A stretch of DNA of 64,000 nt from Branchiostoma floridae (GCF_000003815.2 NC_049991.1:10362821-10426820), one strand, 5' to 3'; shown: positions 1 through 11,253, counted from the stretch's first letter. Notes: generated by a model not told the origin, from the sequence alone. Made by a program: numbers and translations.

Positions 1-1256
1 AGAAAGTACAGCATTATTGCAATCACTTCTATGTCCTCTCAAACACATTTCTGGCTAGCTATGGCCCGTTTTGGAAGCTAGAATATGACATTTCTTGGAT
101 TACCACATACTTATGCTATGGCAAAGTCGGGACTCTTAGTTAAACAAAAAACAACAAAATTATATAAACCTTTAACAGCGACACCTACCGGAGTGAGTGT
201 CCTTTCTTACTGACTGTCTTGCAAAATCCTACATTTTTACCGAACTAAAAGCCTCATCGACATTAAACGAAACATAGAAGTTTGTCCAAACTCATTTCAA
301 GTGTACTAAAATGTCAACGCGTCGTACTTCAAGTGACAAATTTAACAGACAGCAAGGCGTAATAACGTCAGAGTGCCATAAAGTTGACATATGCGGTCAT
401 ATGGAAGCCAGAGCGGGTTTCAACCATTTTAATCGCATTAATAATAATAGCTTCATCGACAATAAACTAAACATACAACTTCAACCAAACTCTTTTCAAT
501 TACACCGGTGTGTCTACGCTACGTACTCAAAGTGACAAATTTAACAGACATCAATGCGTAATGACGTCAGGGTACAATAAAGTTGACATATGCGGTCAGA
601 AGGAAGTCAGGCCGGGTTTTCCATGCTATTGACCTAATTGAAAATTCATATACAATACACTAAACATACAACTTCAACCAACCCCCTTCTGTTTACACCG
701 GAGTGTCTCCGCTACGTATTACTAGTCTCAAATTTAACAGACATCGAGGCGTAATGATGTCAGAGTGCCATAAAATTGACATATGCGGTCAGAAGAAAGT
801 CAGGGCGGCTTTTCCACTGTTTTGACCTAATTCAAAAAGCCATAGACAATAAACTAAACATACAACTTCGACCAAACTCTTTTTCATCACACCGGTGTGT
901 CTACGCTACGTACTCAAAGTGACAAATTTAACAGACATCAATAGGTAATGACGTCAGGGTATCATAAAGTTGACATATGCGCTCAGAAGCAAGTCAGGGC
1001 GGCTTTTCCACTGTTTTGACCTAGTTCATAAAGCCATAGACAATAAACTAAACATACAACTTCGACCAAACTCTTTTTCCTCACACCTGTGTGTCTACGC
1101 TACGTACTCAAAGTGACAAATTTAACAGACATGAATGGGTAATGACGTCAGGGTACCATAAAGTTGACATATGCGCTCAGAAGGAAGTCATGGCGGCTTT
1201 TCCACTGTTTTGACCTAGTTCATAAAGCCATATACACTAAACTAAACATATAACTT
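1..1256 (+). repeat. Left inverted arm: outer terminal segment plus ~5 tandem ~190 bp units
   Basis: Bases 1-300 are a unique outer segment that matches the reverse complement of ~10976-11246. From ~300 a ~190 bp unit repeats. It contains a conserved block with AAATTTAACAGACATC, then a TGACGTCA palindrome, then AAAGTTGACATATGCG, then TAAACATACAACTT. The array runs into an assembly gap. Confidence 0.85.
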
Positions 1257-1551
1257 NNNNNNNNNNNNNNNNNNNNNNNNNNNNNNNNNNNNNNNNNNNN
1301 NNNNNNNNNNNNNNNNNNNNNNNNNNNNNNNNNNNNNNNNNNNNNNNNNNNNNNNNNNNNNNNNNNNNNNNNNNNNNNNNNNNNNNNNNNNNNNNNNNNN
1401 NNNNNNNNNNNNNNNNNNNNNNNNNNNNNNNNNNNNNNNNNNNNNNNNNNNNNNNNNNNNNNNNNNNNNNNNNNNNNNNNNNNNNNNNNNNNNNNNNNNN
1501 NNNNNNNNNNNNNNNNNNNNNNNNNNNNNNNNNNNNNNNNNNNNNNNNNNN
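1257..1551. other. Assembly gap (295 N)
   Basis: A run of N inside the left repeat arm. The repeat unit is in one orientation before it and the opposite orientation after it, so the join is uncertain. Open frames crossing it are meaningless. Confidence 0.99.
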
Positions 1552-1679
1552 TAAGTGGGGGGGGGCATCAGAAAAACAGCAGAGTAAACCAAAACGGCCT
1601 TGTCCCAGTAATGGAGAGTTAAATAATGCACCCTCAAACACGTATGTTAAGCACTCCCCGGTGTGAGGGATAAGAAGCT

Positions 1680-2885
1680 TAATGGAAAATGTATGTTTAA
1701 GTTTTTGTCCATGGCCTTTTGGACTAGGTCAAAACAGTGGAAACCCCGCCCTGACTTGCTTCTGAGCGCATATGTCAACTTTATGGTGCCCCGACGTCAT
1801 TACGCATGAATGTCTGTTAAATTTGTCACTTTCAGTACGTAACGTAGACACCCCGGTATAAATGGAAAGAGTTTGGTCGAAGTTGTATGTTTAATTTATT
1901 GTCGATGAAGCTTTATGAGCTAGGTCAAAACAGTGGAAAAGCCGCCCTGACTTCCTTCTGAGCGCATATGTCAACTTTATGGTACCCTGACGTCATTACC
2001 CATTCATGTCTGTTAAATTTGTCACTTTGAGTACGTAGCGTAGACACACAGGTGTGAGGAAAAAGAGTTTGGTCGAAGTTGTATGTTTAGTTTATTGTCT
2101 ATGGCTTTATGAACTAGGTCAAAACAGTGGAAAAGCCGCCATGACTTCCTTCTGAGCGCATATGTCAACTTTATGGTACCCTGACGTCATTACCCATTCA
2201 TGTCTGTTAAATTTGTCACTTTGAGTACGTAGCGTAGACACACCGGTGTAATGAAAAAGAGTTTGGTCGAAGTTGTATGTTTAGTTTATTGTCTATGGCT
2301 TTATGAACTAGGTCAAAACAGTGGAAAAGCCGCCCTGACTTCTTTCTGAGCGCATATGTCAACTTTATGATACCCTGACGTCATTACGTATTGATGTCTG
2401 TTGAATATGTCACTTTGAGTACGTAGCGTAGACACACCGGTGTGATGAAAAAGAGTTTGGTCGAAGTTGTATGTTTAGTTTATTGTCTATGGCTTTATGA
2501 ACTAGGTCAAAACAGTGGAAAAGCCGCCCTGACTTCCTTCTGAGCGCATATGTCAACTTTATGGTACCCTGACGTCATTACGTATTGATGTCTGTTAAAT
2601 TTGTCACTTTGAGTACGTAGCGTAGACACCCCTGTGTAAATGGAAAGAGTTTGGTCGAAGTTGTATGTTTACTTTATTGTCAATGACCCTTTCAATTAGG
2701 TCAAAACAGTGGAAAACCCGCCATGATTTCCTTGTCAACTTTATGGTACCCTGACGTCATTACGCATTGATGTCTGTTAAATTTGTCACTTTGAGTACGT
2801 AGCGTCAACACACCGGTGTAAATGGAAAGAGTTTGGTCGAAGTTGTATGTTTACTTTATTGTCAATGACCCTTTCAATTAGGTAG
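1680..2885 (-). repeat. Second left array of ~190 bp units, reversed orientation
   Basis: About six units of the same ~190 bp repeat, now in the reverse orientation. The GGTCAAAACAGTGGAAAA block recurs near 1924, 2117, 2310, 2506 and 2699. The array stops at ~2885 without the outer terminal segment. It has the same orientation as the right arm, so with 1-1256 it forms a local palindrome around the N gap. Confidence 0.85.
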
Positions 2886-3225
2886 CTAGCGCAATTACCC
2901 CCTATACGCCGCACGGAAAATGACTCCCACGCGTTTACGGGCCGCGATCGGCCAACTAAAAAAATTCTAGAAAAATAAATTTAATTTTCACAATCACCAA
3001 ACTTCTTGTGATTTCTAATCAATATCTTATCTCTATGTGTACTAAATTTCTTTTAAAAATAAGTCACCGATGTTGAGTTAGAGCGTGATTAATGGGCAGG
3101 TACGCCCGCCCGGCGCCCGGCGCTCGCCGCGGACCCCATTTCCGCCGAACGCAAAAATGCGTTCCACACTTTGACCCCGTTTCCGCCGGATATAGCAAGA
3201 ATTATGGTCCATGGAAACGTCATGA

Positions 3226-3283
3226 ATATATAATAGAGGCCCTGAGCTACATTTTGGTGTGTGATGCAAATCTCTACGTGCAA
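3226..3283 (+). promoter_or_regulatory. Possible TATA box and short 5' leader exon of the element gene
   Basis: A TATA-like stretch (ATATATAATA, ~3226-3235) lies ~50 bp upstream of a good 5' splice site (CAAG then GTAAGTCC, ~3283). A matching acceptor (TTGTTATAG, followed by GCACCATGG) lies just before the long open frame at 4332. A short non-coding first exon spliced to the coding exon is therefore plausible, but the N gap at 3839-4163 lies in the proposed intron. Confidence 0.3.
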
Positions 3284-3838
3284 GGTAAGTCCATTTATGG
3301 CTCCTTCAAAAACTTTGGTCGCTGTTTTTGCCTCTATGGAAATCAGTTATATATTTGCATCACCAGAAATACGATAGAACATGTTTTTAGCTTTAATTTG
3401 ATACCATATTTGTAGCATTAAGTTGGGGATATAGTGGCGGAAATGGAATTTTCCGCGCTGTGCCATGGCGCGAAATCGGCCATGCGTGAGACTTGGGAGG
3501 GGGGCGTGGCGAACGTAACTATAGTAAGGTGATTTCTTACACGTTTCTCGTCTTGAAAATCCCAGTAATTAATTTTGACACATATTATGAACCTAGATGG
3601 TATCGAGTCCAGAATCGAGAAGTATTGTTGATGAGTTAATGAGTTTAGCGGCAAGTAGGTGTATTGTAACGTTGTAAATATGCCTGTTTGGAAAAAGGAG
3701 GGGATTGTCAACACATGCAGGATTCTGTAATCTTTGCCTGCTGGTTTATTGCCTTTCACTTATTGTCAATTTTGTGCTTACATGTAGGTTGTCCTGAGGT
3801 TCAGTGATCCAAGAGAAACCTGTGGACTTCTTCAAAAA

Positions 3839-4163
3839 NNNNNNNNNNNNNNNNNNNNNNNNNNNNNNNNNNNNNNNNNNNNNNNNNNNNNNNNNNNNNN
3901 NNNNNNNNNNNNNNNNNNNNNNNNNNNNNNNNNNNNNNNNNNNNNNNNNNNNNNNNNNNNNNNNNNNNNNNNNNNNNNNNNNNNNNNNNNNNNNNNNNNN
4001 NNNNNNNNNNNNNNNNNNNNNNNNNNNNNNNNNNNNNNNNNNNNNNNNNNNNNNNNNNNNNNNNNNNNNNNNNNNNNNNNNNNNNNNNNNNNNNNNNNNN
4101 NNNNNNNNNNNNNNNNNNNNNNNNNNNNNNNNNNNNNNNNNNNNNNNNNNNNNNNNNNNNNNN
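3839..4163. other. Assembly gap (325 N)
   Basis: A run of N between the left array and the element's coding exon. It may hide promoter or 5' exon sequence. Confidence 0.99.
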
Positions 4164-4331
4164 TAGTTAGGCTGCTGGTCTTGTATAATTAACTTTTATG
4201 GTGATTAATATTGCCAATAATATACAGTAAGCATCCTATCCACAGTTTCATATTGTAAATATGATCAATATTCGATGACATGGATAGACTATACTAATTT
4301 CTGTTTATATTATGTGATTGTTATAGGCACC

Positions 4332-7300
4332 ATGGCAACAGTCGGGGATGTGCTTGACTTCTGCGGCCAGCACAAACAGCTAAAGATGAAAGAGAAGATG
4401 GAGCTGCTCAAGGAAACGTTCTCTTCCATTGACAGCAGAGCAGAACCAAAACAGCTCTGGAACAGTGTCACACGCGTTGCAGGGAGAAGAAAGAAATTGT
4501 CAAAGGAGAAAAAACACCAGAAACTGAAATCTCTCTTAAAAGAGACTTTCAATTCCCCAAAGCAAAACCAAACTCCACAGTCTCGAGCTCCATGGACACC
4601 GAGAAAGAAGAAACTTGCAAAGCATCTGGAAGAAGCAAGAAAGGCCAACAAACATTTGAAGAAGAAACTGGGTAGTGCAGAAGAATGGAAGAACAATATG
4701 CAGTGTGTGCAAACAGAGCTGGAGACTTTGATCAGTGAATATACATCTGCTGTGCAAGAATGCGACAAGATCACTGAGGACACAGAAGAGAAAATGAAAC
4801 TGATGAACAACAACAATGGCGAGCTGGAAAAGTACATCAAGGAAATAGAGAATGCTTTTGACTCTCAATCAAAAAAGTTACAAGACGCAACAGAAAAACT
4901 GAGCAAGTGGAATGTAAGGAACTTCAACAAAAGGGAGAAGTCAAAAAAAAAAAAGATCTCAATCTGTGAAGAAAAACTGAAACATCAAGACACACTCATA
5001 GCAGAGATGATGGCAAGGATTAAGGACTTAGAAGTCACCAACAAAAAGCTGACTACAGAAAAGGTCCACCTACAGAAGAAAGCCTCAACACTGAAAGCAA
5101 AGCTGAAAATGGAAAGTCCACAAGCTATTGTGTGTGCTAACACAGAAAAGATAGACAAACTGGAGCAAGAGAAGTGTGAGCTAGAGGAAGAAAACACCAT
5201 GTTAGAAGATACAGTGAAAGCAATGAAAACACTTGAAACCAAACATGACAAGGGATATACAAACCAGATAAGGGAAGTTGTGATAGATCTGCTGTCCAAA
5301 AATGTGAGTGTCAAGCATGTTAGTTCTGTGATAAGAACAGTTTTGGAGAAACTGGCAAAGATGAACATCACAGGACATTTACCTTCTGAGACTTTGATCA
5401 GAACTTTGGCTGTTGAAGGACGAATGCTCTCAGTGATACAGGCAGGCAAAGCCATGCTGGAGGGTCACGCAACACTTCACAATGACGGGTCAACACAGGA
5501 GAAAAAGAAATTCAACACTACAAGTGTGACCACTCCATCAGGAACCCTGTCACTAGGACTCTACGAGATGGCCGAGGAGAATGCACAGGCTGTGTTCGAA
5601 GGCAACAAGCAGACGCTGAAGGAGGTAGCGGAAATTCTGGCAAAATTTGACAATACTGACCCAGAAATGGAACTGACCAATCTGTTATCAATGATAACAT
5701 CAACGATGTCGGACAGAGGTTCAGTAATGAAAGCATTTAACAGTGCTTTTGAAGAGTGGAGGGGGGAGATAATCAAGGACACGTCAAGCTCAGTAGAGAA
5801 AGTCAATAACTTTTATTGTTATATGCACGTCCTTATCAACATGGCTTCTGTTGCACTTGATGCATTAAAATGTTTCGATGTGTGCGCCATTGAAAAGAAA
5901 GGCATGCCAACCAAAAATGGAAGGGCTGTCACTGAGGATGCACTGTATGCAGCTTGTCGCACGTTTCAAAAACAGTGCGATGAAAGAACGGGGCAAGCGG
6001 CGGCTTTCCAGGCTTTCCTGTATGGGAAGGAGCCAGGTAGAAAGTGCCAGTTTTCCAAATTAATCGGGAATAGATGCAACATCCAATTTGTGAATGGTGC
6101 GGCCTTCTTCTTTCACTTGGAGGACATGAGGGAGTTCTTAGAAATCTGGAAAGGTGGTGGTACCCTAAGTATGTCCCACTCTTGTCTGCAGCAGCACTTA
6201 TCCAACAAAGTTGCTATCGCTGGATGCAGGGCGCTAGGTATCCTGGAGAAGAGAGTGACCACGCCAATGTGGCGAGAAATCTTAGCTGCTACCAGCATCC
6301 TCGATCTGAACAGACAGTCTCTCACAATGAGAGCGGAATTCCTTAGACTATCAGAGGACTCATCAGAACTACTTGTGCCTGACAATAAAACCATATTTCC
6401 CGGCCGGGAGGTGGTTGATGAGGATGATGTGTGCCATGCCCTTTTTAAAGATTCTGAGGATGCTGAGCTGGATGCTCTCACCATCAGTGCCCTGGAGCTG
6501 ATCTTCTCGTCCTGGGTGATTCTGATAGAAAAACAGCTCACCGACTACTTACCTGGAGGAATGTATGATAATCCTGATGAAAACCTGAAACAGAAATCTA
6601 AACATGTTCCCACAACAAATGTCACATGTGAAAGAAGCATTGGGTACCGAAATAGGTTACACCAGCTGAAACCATCTGCAAAGACCTTACACATCGAATC
6701 ACTGCTTCTACTCTCTACAAACCACACAGTAGACTGGCTGGGAAAACTGTCTGAAGATGACAAAGAACGTGCATTAGAGACAGCTCGAAAAGCTGCTCCA
6801 GGATGCATCAAGAAGCAGAAAGAACGAGAACAGGAAATTCTGAGCCACCGCCTCGAACTGCTGAGGCAGAAACAAGATGAGAAGGAAAGAAAGATAAGAA
6901 GGGTATCCCAGGAGAAATCCAAGATTTGTGAAGCAGTAAGGCAAGATGGCGGTGAATGGAAGACTCCAGAGGAGGTTGAGCAGAGACTCTGTGAGTGTGC
7001 AACTGATTCAAAGAAGAAAGAGAAGATCCTTGCACAGCTCAGATTTCACAAAGTTGTTCTGGAGGACCCTCTACCAACAGACAAAAGATACTTGGTTCAA
7101 CAACAGATGACTGTGAATGGGTCGGTGAAAAAGTTTTCAATGTCAGAACTAAAGGAAAACTTGCTTGAGCTGATAGGTATGAACACTTTAAGATGCAATA
7201 ACAACAATGAGGAGGATGAAGATGAGGACTCAGATCAGGAAGTTGAACAGGGTACAAAGTACATGGCTATGGACAGACGACTAGAACTGATACAGGCAGA

Positions 7301-7349
7301 AAAAGCAAAACTGAAGAAGAAGCGAGACAAGCAAAGAGAGAGACTTTAG
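4332..7349 (+). CDS. Unrecognised 1005-aa coiled-coil protein of the giant foldback element
   Basis: A single uninterrupted 1005-codon frame. I start it at the ATG of CACCATGG (4332), 6 bases after an acceptor-like AG; an in-frame ATG 57 bases upstream extends the frame but has no comparable context. Residues ~30-330 are Lys/Glu-rich and mostly coiled coil. Residues ~350-760 look globular. Near residue ~770 is CERSIGYRNRLHQLKPSA, followed by a hydrophobic ESLLLLSTN and TVDWL. Next come a second Lys/Arg/Glu-rich helix and an acidic NNNNEEDEDEDSDQE run. The C-ER-L-E-LLLL spacing faintly recalls the hAT transposase C-terminal dimerisation region. I cannot locate a catalytic DDE triad and do not assign a class. 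Its position between the inverted arms suggests that it mobilises or packages the element. The intact frame suggests recent activity. Confidence 0.7.
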   Translation: MATVGDVLDFCGQHKQLKMKEKMELLKETFSSIDSRAEPKQLWNSVTRVAGRRKKLSKEKKHQKLKSLLKETFNSPKQNQTPQSRAPWTPRKKKLAKHLEEARKANKHLKKKLGSAEEWKNNMQCVQTELETLISEYTSAVQECDKITEDTEEKMKLMNNNNGELEKYIKEIENAFDSQSKKLQDATEKLSKWNVRNFNKREKSKKKKISICEEKLKHQDTLIAEMMARIKDLEVTNKKLTTEKVHLQKKASTLKAKLKMESPQAIVCANTEKIDKLEQEKCELEEENTMLEDTVKAMKTLETKHDKGYTNQIREVVIDLLSKNVSVKHVSSVIRTVLEKLAKMNITGHLPSETLIRTLAVEGRMLSVIQAGKAMLEGHATLHNDGSTQEKKKFNTTSVTTPSGTLSLGLYEMAEENAQAVFEGNKQTLKEVAEILAKFDNTDPEMELTNLLSMITSTMSDRGSVMKAFNSAFEEWRGEIIKDTSSSVEKVNNFYCYMHVLINMASVALDALKCFDVCAIEKKGMPTKNGRAVTEDALYAACRTFQKQCDERTGQAAAFQAFLYGKEPGRKCQFSKLIGNRCNIQFVNGAAFFFHLEDMREFLEIWKGGGTLSMSHSCLQQHLSNKVAIAGCRALGILEKRVTTPMWREILAATSILDLNRQSLTMRAEFLRLSEDSSELLVPDNKTIFPGREVVDEDDVCHALFKDSEDAELDALTISALELIFSSWVILIEKQLTDYLPGGMYDNPDENLKQKSKHVPTTNVTCERSIGYRNRLHQLKPSAKTLHIESLLLLSTNHTVDWLGKLSEDDKERALETARKAAPGCIKKQKEREQEILSHRLELLRQKQDEKERKIRRVSQEKSKICEAVRQDGGEWKTPEEVEQRLCECATDSKKKEKILAQLRFHKVVLEDPLPTDKRYLVQQQMTVNGSVKKFSMSELKENLLELIGMNTLRCNNNNEEDEDEDSDQEVEQGTKYMAMDRRLELIQAEKAKLKKKRDKQRERL

Positions 7350-7383
7350 GAATTTGTTTGATAATCATTATATTTGTTGTAAT

Positions 7384-7462
7384 ATGGCTTTGATCAGAAG
7401 ACTTGAACTGATAAAGCAAAAGTGAAGAAGCGAGACAAGCAAAGAGAGACAGTAGGAATTTG
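7384..7462 (+). pseudogene. Degenerate tandem copy of the 3' end of the element gene
   Basis: This segment repeats the last coding segment and stop region (about 7264-7360): ATGGCTTTGATCAGAAGACT, a shortened AAGCAAAAGTGAAG, then GCGAGACAAGCAAAGAGAGA and AGGAATTTGTT. It carries small deletions and an in-frame stop, so it is a local duplication and not a separate gene. Confidence 0.75.
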
Positions 7463-7559
7463 TTAATATTTGATATAATATATATAGATACAATAGTATT
7501 CACATATTTCTGCAGAAAAAAGATATGACTTGTAAAAATTATGTAATTAATATGCAAAA

Positions 7560-8400
7560 AAGTAATTGATGTTAATTATTTATTTATGAAGTGGATGACA
7601 AAAAGTTTAATAAGTAATCTTGAAGTAATTAAGTCAAAAACAGTTGAAAACATAGTATAAGTGCATTTTAATTTTCTCAAACCCATGAATTGATTGGATT
7701 ATTATTTATTATATGCATTATTGGTCTAATTAATATGCAAATATGCTAAATGATTATACAACAAGAATTGGTATGATAACTTGAACTTGCTGGTCACCCA
7801 TGCTGTGTCAGCTGCCAATTGTATAATATATGTATTTTTTTAAATGTATCTAATGTAATTTATGAAAGCTGCAGTGATTAGAATGCTGAAATTGGATTAT
7901 TTATATTATTTACCTTATAAATATTGCAAAACACTAATCATATACTAATTAGAATACTTAAAATCATCTATTTGTTAGCTATATTGTGACAGCTGCCAGT
8001 TCCATTACTCTGTTTAGAGGTGGGCATAAAAAAAGTGTGTATGTAGATGATGTCTATCCAATTTGATGGTTTTGTCTAATTAATATGCAAATATGCAAAT
8101 CAGTCATTACATAAGAATTTAAATACAACTGACACTTTGCTGATCATGTAGTGACAGATGTCTGAGGTAACCTGAGAGAGAAATGTAGCCTGAATGTGTA
8201 GAGGATACTTGAATATAGTATGTAATATTAACCTAATTAGTATGCAGACATACTAATTTCAATAATTAACATAATCATTTACTAATTATAGACTAAGTGT
8301 ACTGTCTACTTGCTGGATTTGGTTAGACAGTTGCATCAACTTGAATGTCTGTTGGTGTTAAGAAAATAAATCTATGCTAATGATGCATATAGGGTGTGTG
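7560..8400 (+). repeat. Diverged AT-rich repeats downstream of the element gene
   Basis: The phrase CTAATTAATATGCAAATATG occurs at ~7735 and ~8073, with a weaker copy at ~8232. A second phrase, GACAGCTGCCA or a close variant, occurs at ~7808 and ~7988. These look like old tandem copies. Each contains ATGCAAAT octamer-like motifs. No coding potential is seen. Confidence 0.5.
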
Positions 8401-8640
8401 TAGTGTATTGATTTGCACTAATTACAGGTCCCTCCGGTGCCATTTGGGCCCCATTGAACTAATGATTAAGGTTTTCCACAAAAATACCCAAATTAATTAC
8501 TTCAAAATTTAATTTCTAGACTTAAGTTCATCCGATTTGAAATCCGAAAACGGCATTTTGTTCGGGGCTGCAAGAGCTATAATTTAAGATAGATTTCACT
8601 GTGTTATCACATTAGGAAAAAAATCACCTGTGCTAGCTNC

Positions 8641-11246
8641 TTTGGTGCAAACAGAAGGAGTTTGGTTGAAGTTGTATGTTTAGTTAATTGTGTATGAATC
8701 TTTCAATTAGGTCAATTGTGTGGAAAACCCGCCTTGACTTCCTTCTGACCGCATATGTTAACTTTATGGCACCCTGACGTCATCAGGCTTTGATGTCTGT
8801 TAAACATGAGACTAGTAATATATAGCATAGGCACTTCGGTGTAAACAGAAGGAGTTTGGTTGAAGTTGTATATGATTTTTTAATTAAATATAGTGGAAAA
8901 CCCGCCCTGACTTCATTCTCACTGCATATGTCAATTTTATGGCACTCTGACGTCAACACGCCTTGATGTCTGTTAAATTTGAGACTAGAAATATGTAGCA
9001 AAGGCACTTGGGGGGTAAACAGACGGAGTTTGGTTGAAGTTGTATGTTTAGTTTATTGTCTATGAATCTTTTAATTAGGTCAATAGAGTGAAAAACCCGC
9101 CCCGACTTCCTTCTGACCGCATATGTCAACTTTATGGCACTCTGACGTCATCACGCCATGATGTCTGTTAAATTTGAGACTAGCAATATGTAGCAGAGGC
9201 ACTTGGGTGTAAACAGACGGAGTTTGGTTGAAGTTGTATGTTTAGTTTATTGTCTATGAATCTTTTAATTAGGTCAATAGTGTGGAAAACCCGCCCAGAC
9301 CTCTTTCTGCCCGCTTATGGCAACTTTATGGTACTCTGACGTCATCACGCCATGATGTCTGTAAAATTTGAAACTAGCCATATGTAGCGGAGGCACTTGG
9401 GTGTAAACAGAAGGATTTTGGTCGAAGTTGTATGTTTAGTTTATTGTGTATGAATCTTTTAATTAGGACAATAGGGTGGAAAACCCGCCTTGACTTCCTT
9501 CTGACCGCATATATCAACTTTATGGCACCCTGACGTCATCAGGCTTTGATGTCTGTTAAATTTGAGACTAGTGATATATAGCATAGGCACTTCGGTGTAA
9601 ACAGAAGGAGTTTGGTTGAAGTTGTATGTTTAGTTTATTGTGTATGATTTTTCAATTAGGTCAATTGTGTGGAAAATCCGCCACGACTTCTTTCTGACCG
9701 CATATGTCAACTTTATGGTACTCTGACGTCATCAGGCTTTGATGTCTGTTAAATTTGAGACAAGTCATATGTAGCGGAGGCCCTTTGGTGTAAACAGAAG
9801 GAGTTTGGTTGAAGTTGCATGTTTAGTTTATTGTGTATGAATCTTTTAATTAGGACAATATAGTGGAAAACCCGCCATGACTTACTTCTCACCGCACATG
9901 TCAACTTTATCGCACTCTGACCTCAACACGCCTTGATGTCTGTTAAATTTGAGACTAGTAATATTTAGCGGAGATACTCTTGTGTTAACAGAAGGAGTTT
10001 GGTCGAAGTTGTATGTTTAGTTTATTGTGTATGAATCTTTTATTTATAGGACAATAGGGTGGAAAAGCCGCCTTGACTTCCTTCTGACCGCATATGTCAA
10101 TTTTATGGCACCCTGACGTCATCAGGCTTTGATGTCTGTTAAATTTGAGACTATTAATATATAGCATAGGCACTTCGGTGTAAACAGAAAGAGTTTGGTG
10201 GAAGTTTTATGTTTAGTTAATTGTTTATGATTTTTTTGAATTAGGTGAGAACAGTGGAAAACCCGCCATGATTTCCTTGTCAACTTTATGGTACCCTGAC
10301 GTCATTACGCATTGATGTCTGTTAAATTTGTCACCTTGAGTACGTGACGTAGACACGCCAGTGTACTTTAAAAGAGTTTGGTCGAAGTTTTATGTTTAGT
10401 TTATTGGGTATGACTTTTTGAATTACGTCAAAACAGTGGAAAACCCGCCATGACTTTCTTCTGACCGCATATGTCAATTTTATGGCACTCTGACGTCATT
10501 ACGCCTCGATGTCTGTTAAATTTGAGACTAGTAATACGTAGCGCAGCGGAGACACTCCGGTGTAAACAGAAGGGGGTTGGTTGAAGTTGTATGTTTAGTG
10601 TATTGTATATGAATTTTCAATTAGGTCAATAGCATGGAAAACCCGGCCTGACTTCCTTCTGACCGCATATGTCAACTTTATTGTACCCTGACGTCATTAC
10701 GCATTGATGTCTGTTAAATTTGTCATTTTGAGTACGTAGCGTAGACACACCGGTGTATTTGAAAAGAGTTTGGTTGAAGTTGTATGTTTAGTTTATTGTC
10801 GATGAAGCTATTAATGCGATTAAAATGGTTGAAACCCGCTCTGGCTTCCATATGACCGCATATGTCAACTTTATGGCACTCTGACGTTATTACGCCTTGC
10901 TGTCTGTTAAATTTGTCACTTGAAGTACGACGCGTTGACATTTTAGTACACTTGAAATGAGTTTGGACAATCTATGTTTAGTTTAATGTCGATGAGGCTT
11001 TTAGTTCGGTAAGAATGTAGGATTTTGCAAGACAGTAAGAAAGGACACTCACTCCGGTAGGTGTCGCTGTTAGAGGTTTATATAATTTTGTTGTTTTTTG
11101 TTTAACTAAGAGTCCCGACTTTGCCATAGCATAAGTATGTGGTAATCCAAGAAATGTCATATTTCAGCTTCCAAAACGTGCCATAGCTAGCCAAAAATGT
11201 GTTTGAGAGGACATAGAAGTGATTGCAATAATGCTGTATTTTCTCC
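8641..11246 (-). repeat. Right inverted arm: ~12 units of ~190 bp plus outer terminal segment
   Basis: From ~8641 to ~10975 the ~190 bp unit repeats in reverse orientation (TTGAAGTTGTATGTTTAGTT, then GTGGAAAACCCGCC, then CATATGTCAACTTTATGG, then TGACGTCA). Units diverge modestly from one another. The last ~270 bases match the reverse complement of the window start. Small open frames such as 8783-9007, 9985-10173 and 10723-10941 are by-products of the repeat. Confidence 0.85.
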
Positions 11247-11253
11247 CCTACAG

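Larger units (their letters stand above)
1..11246. mobile_element. Giant foldback-type transposable element with tandem-repeat inverted arms
   Basis: The first ~1250 bases are the near-identical reverse complement of ~10000-11246. For example, a small open frame at 311-535 reappears on the minus strand at 10723-10941 with only a two-codon indel and one substitution. Each arm has a ~300 bp unique outer part followed by tandem ~190 bp units. Between the arms lies one long gene (4332-7349). This layout resembles Drosophila FB/NOF and sea urchin TU elements, whose long terminal inverted repeats are made of tandem repeats; family membership is not shown. The right end is near 11246. The inverted match still holds at base 1, so the left end may lie just outside the window and no target duplication can be read. 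Confidence 0.75.

Noticed and set aside
311-535. Short frame starting MSTRRTSS repeated at 10723-10941 and similar frames at 8783-9007 and 9985-10173
   Set aside because: These lie inside the ~190 bp tandem units; the frames are inconsistent between units and look like by-products.
1237-1641. Open frames crossing N runs (also 3804-4166, 26244-26641, 39590-39940)
   Set aside because: They are open only because N codons are not stops.
4310-4840. Minus-strand Phe/Ser-rich frames within 4310-7257
   Set aside because: Shadows of the 1005-codon plus-strand gene; they have no start context or protein-like composition.
301-10975. CRISPR array
   Set aside because: Units of ~190 bp and 51 bp are contiguous tandem repeats without unique spacers, in a eukaryotic genome.
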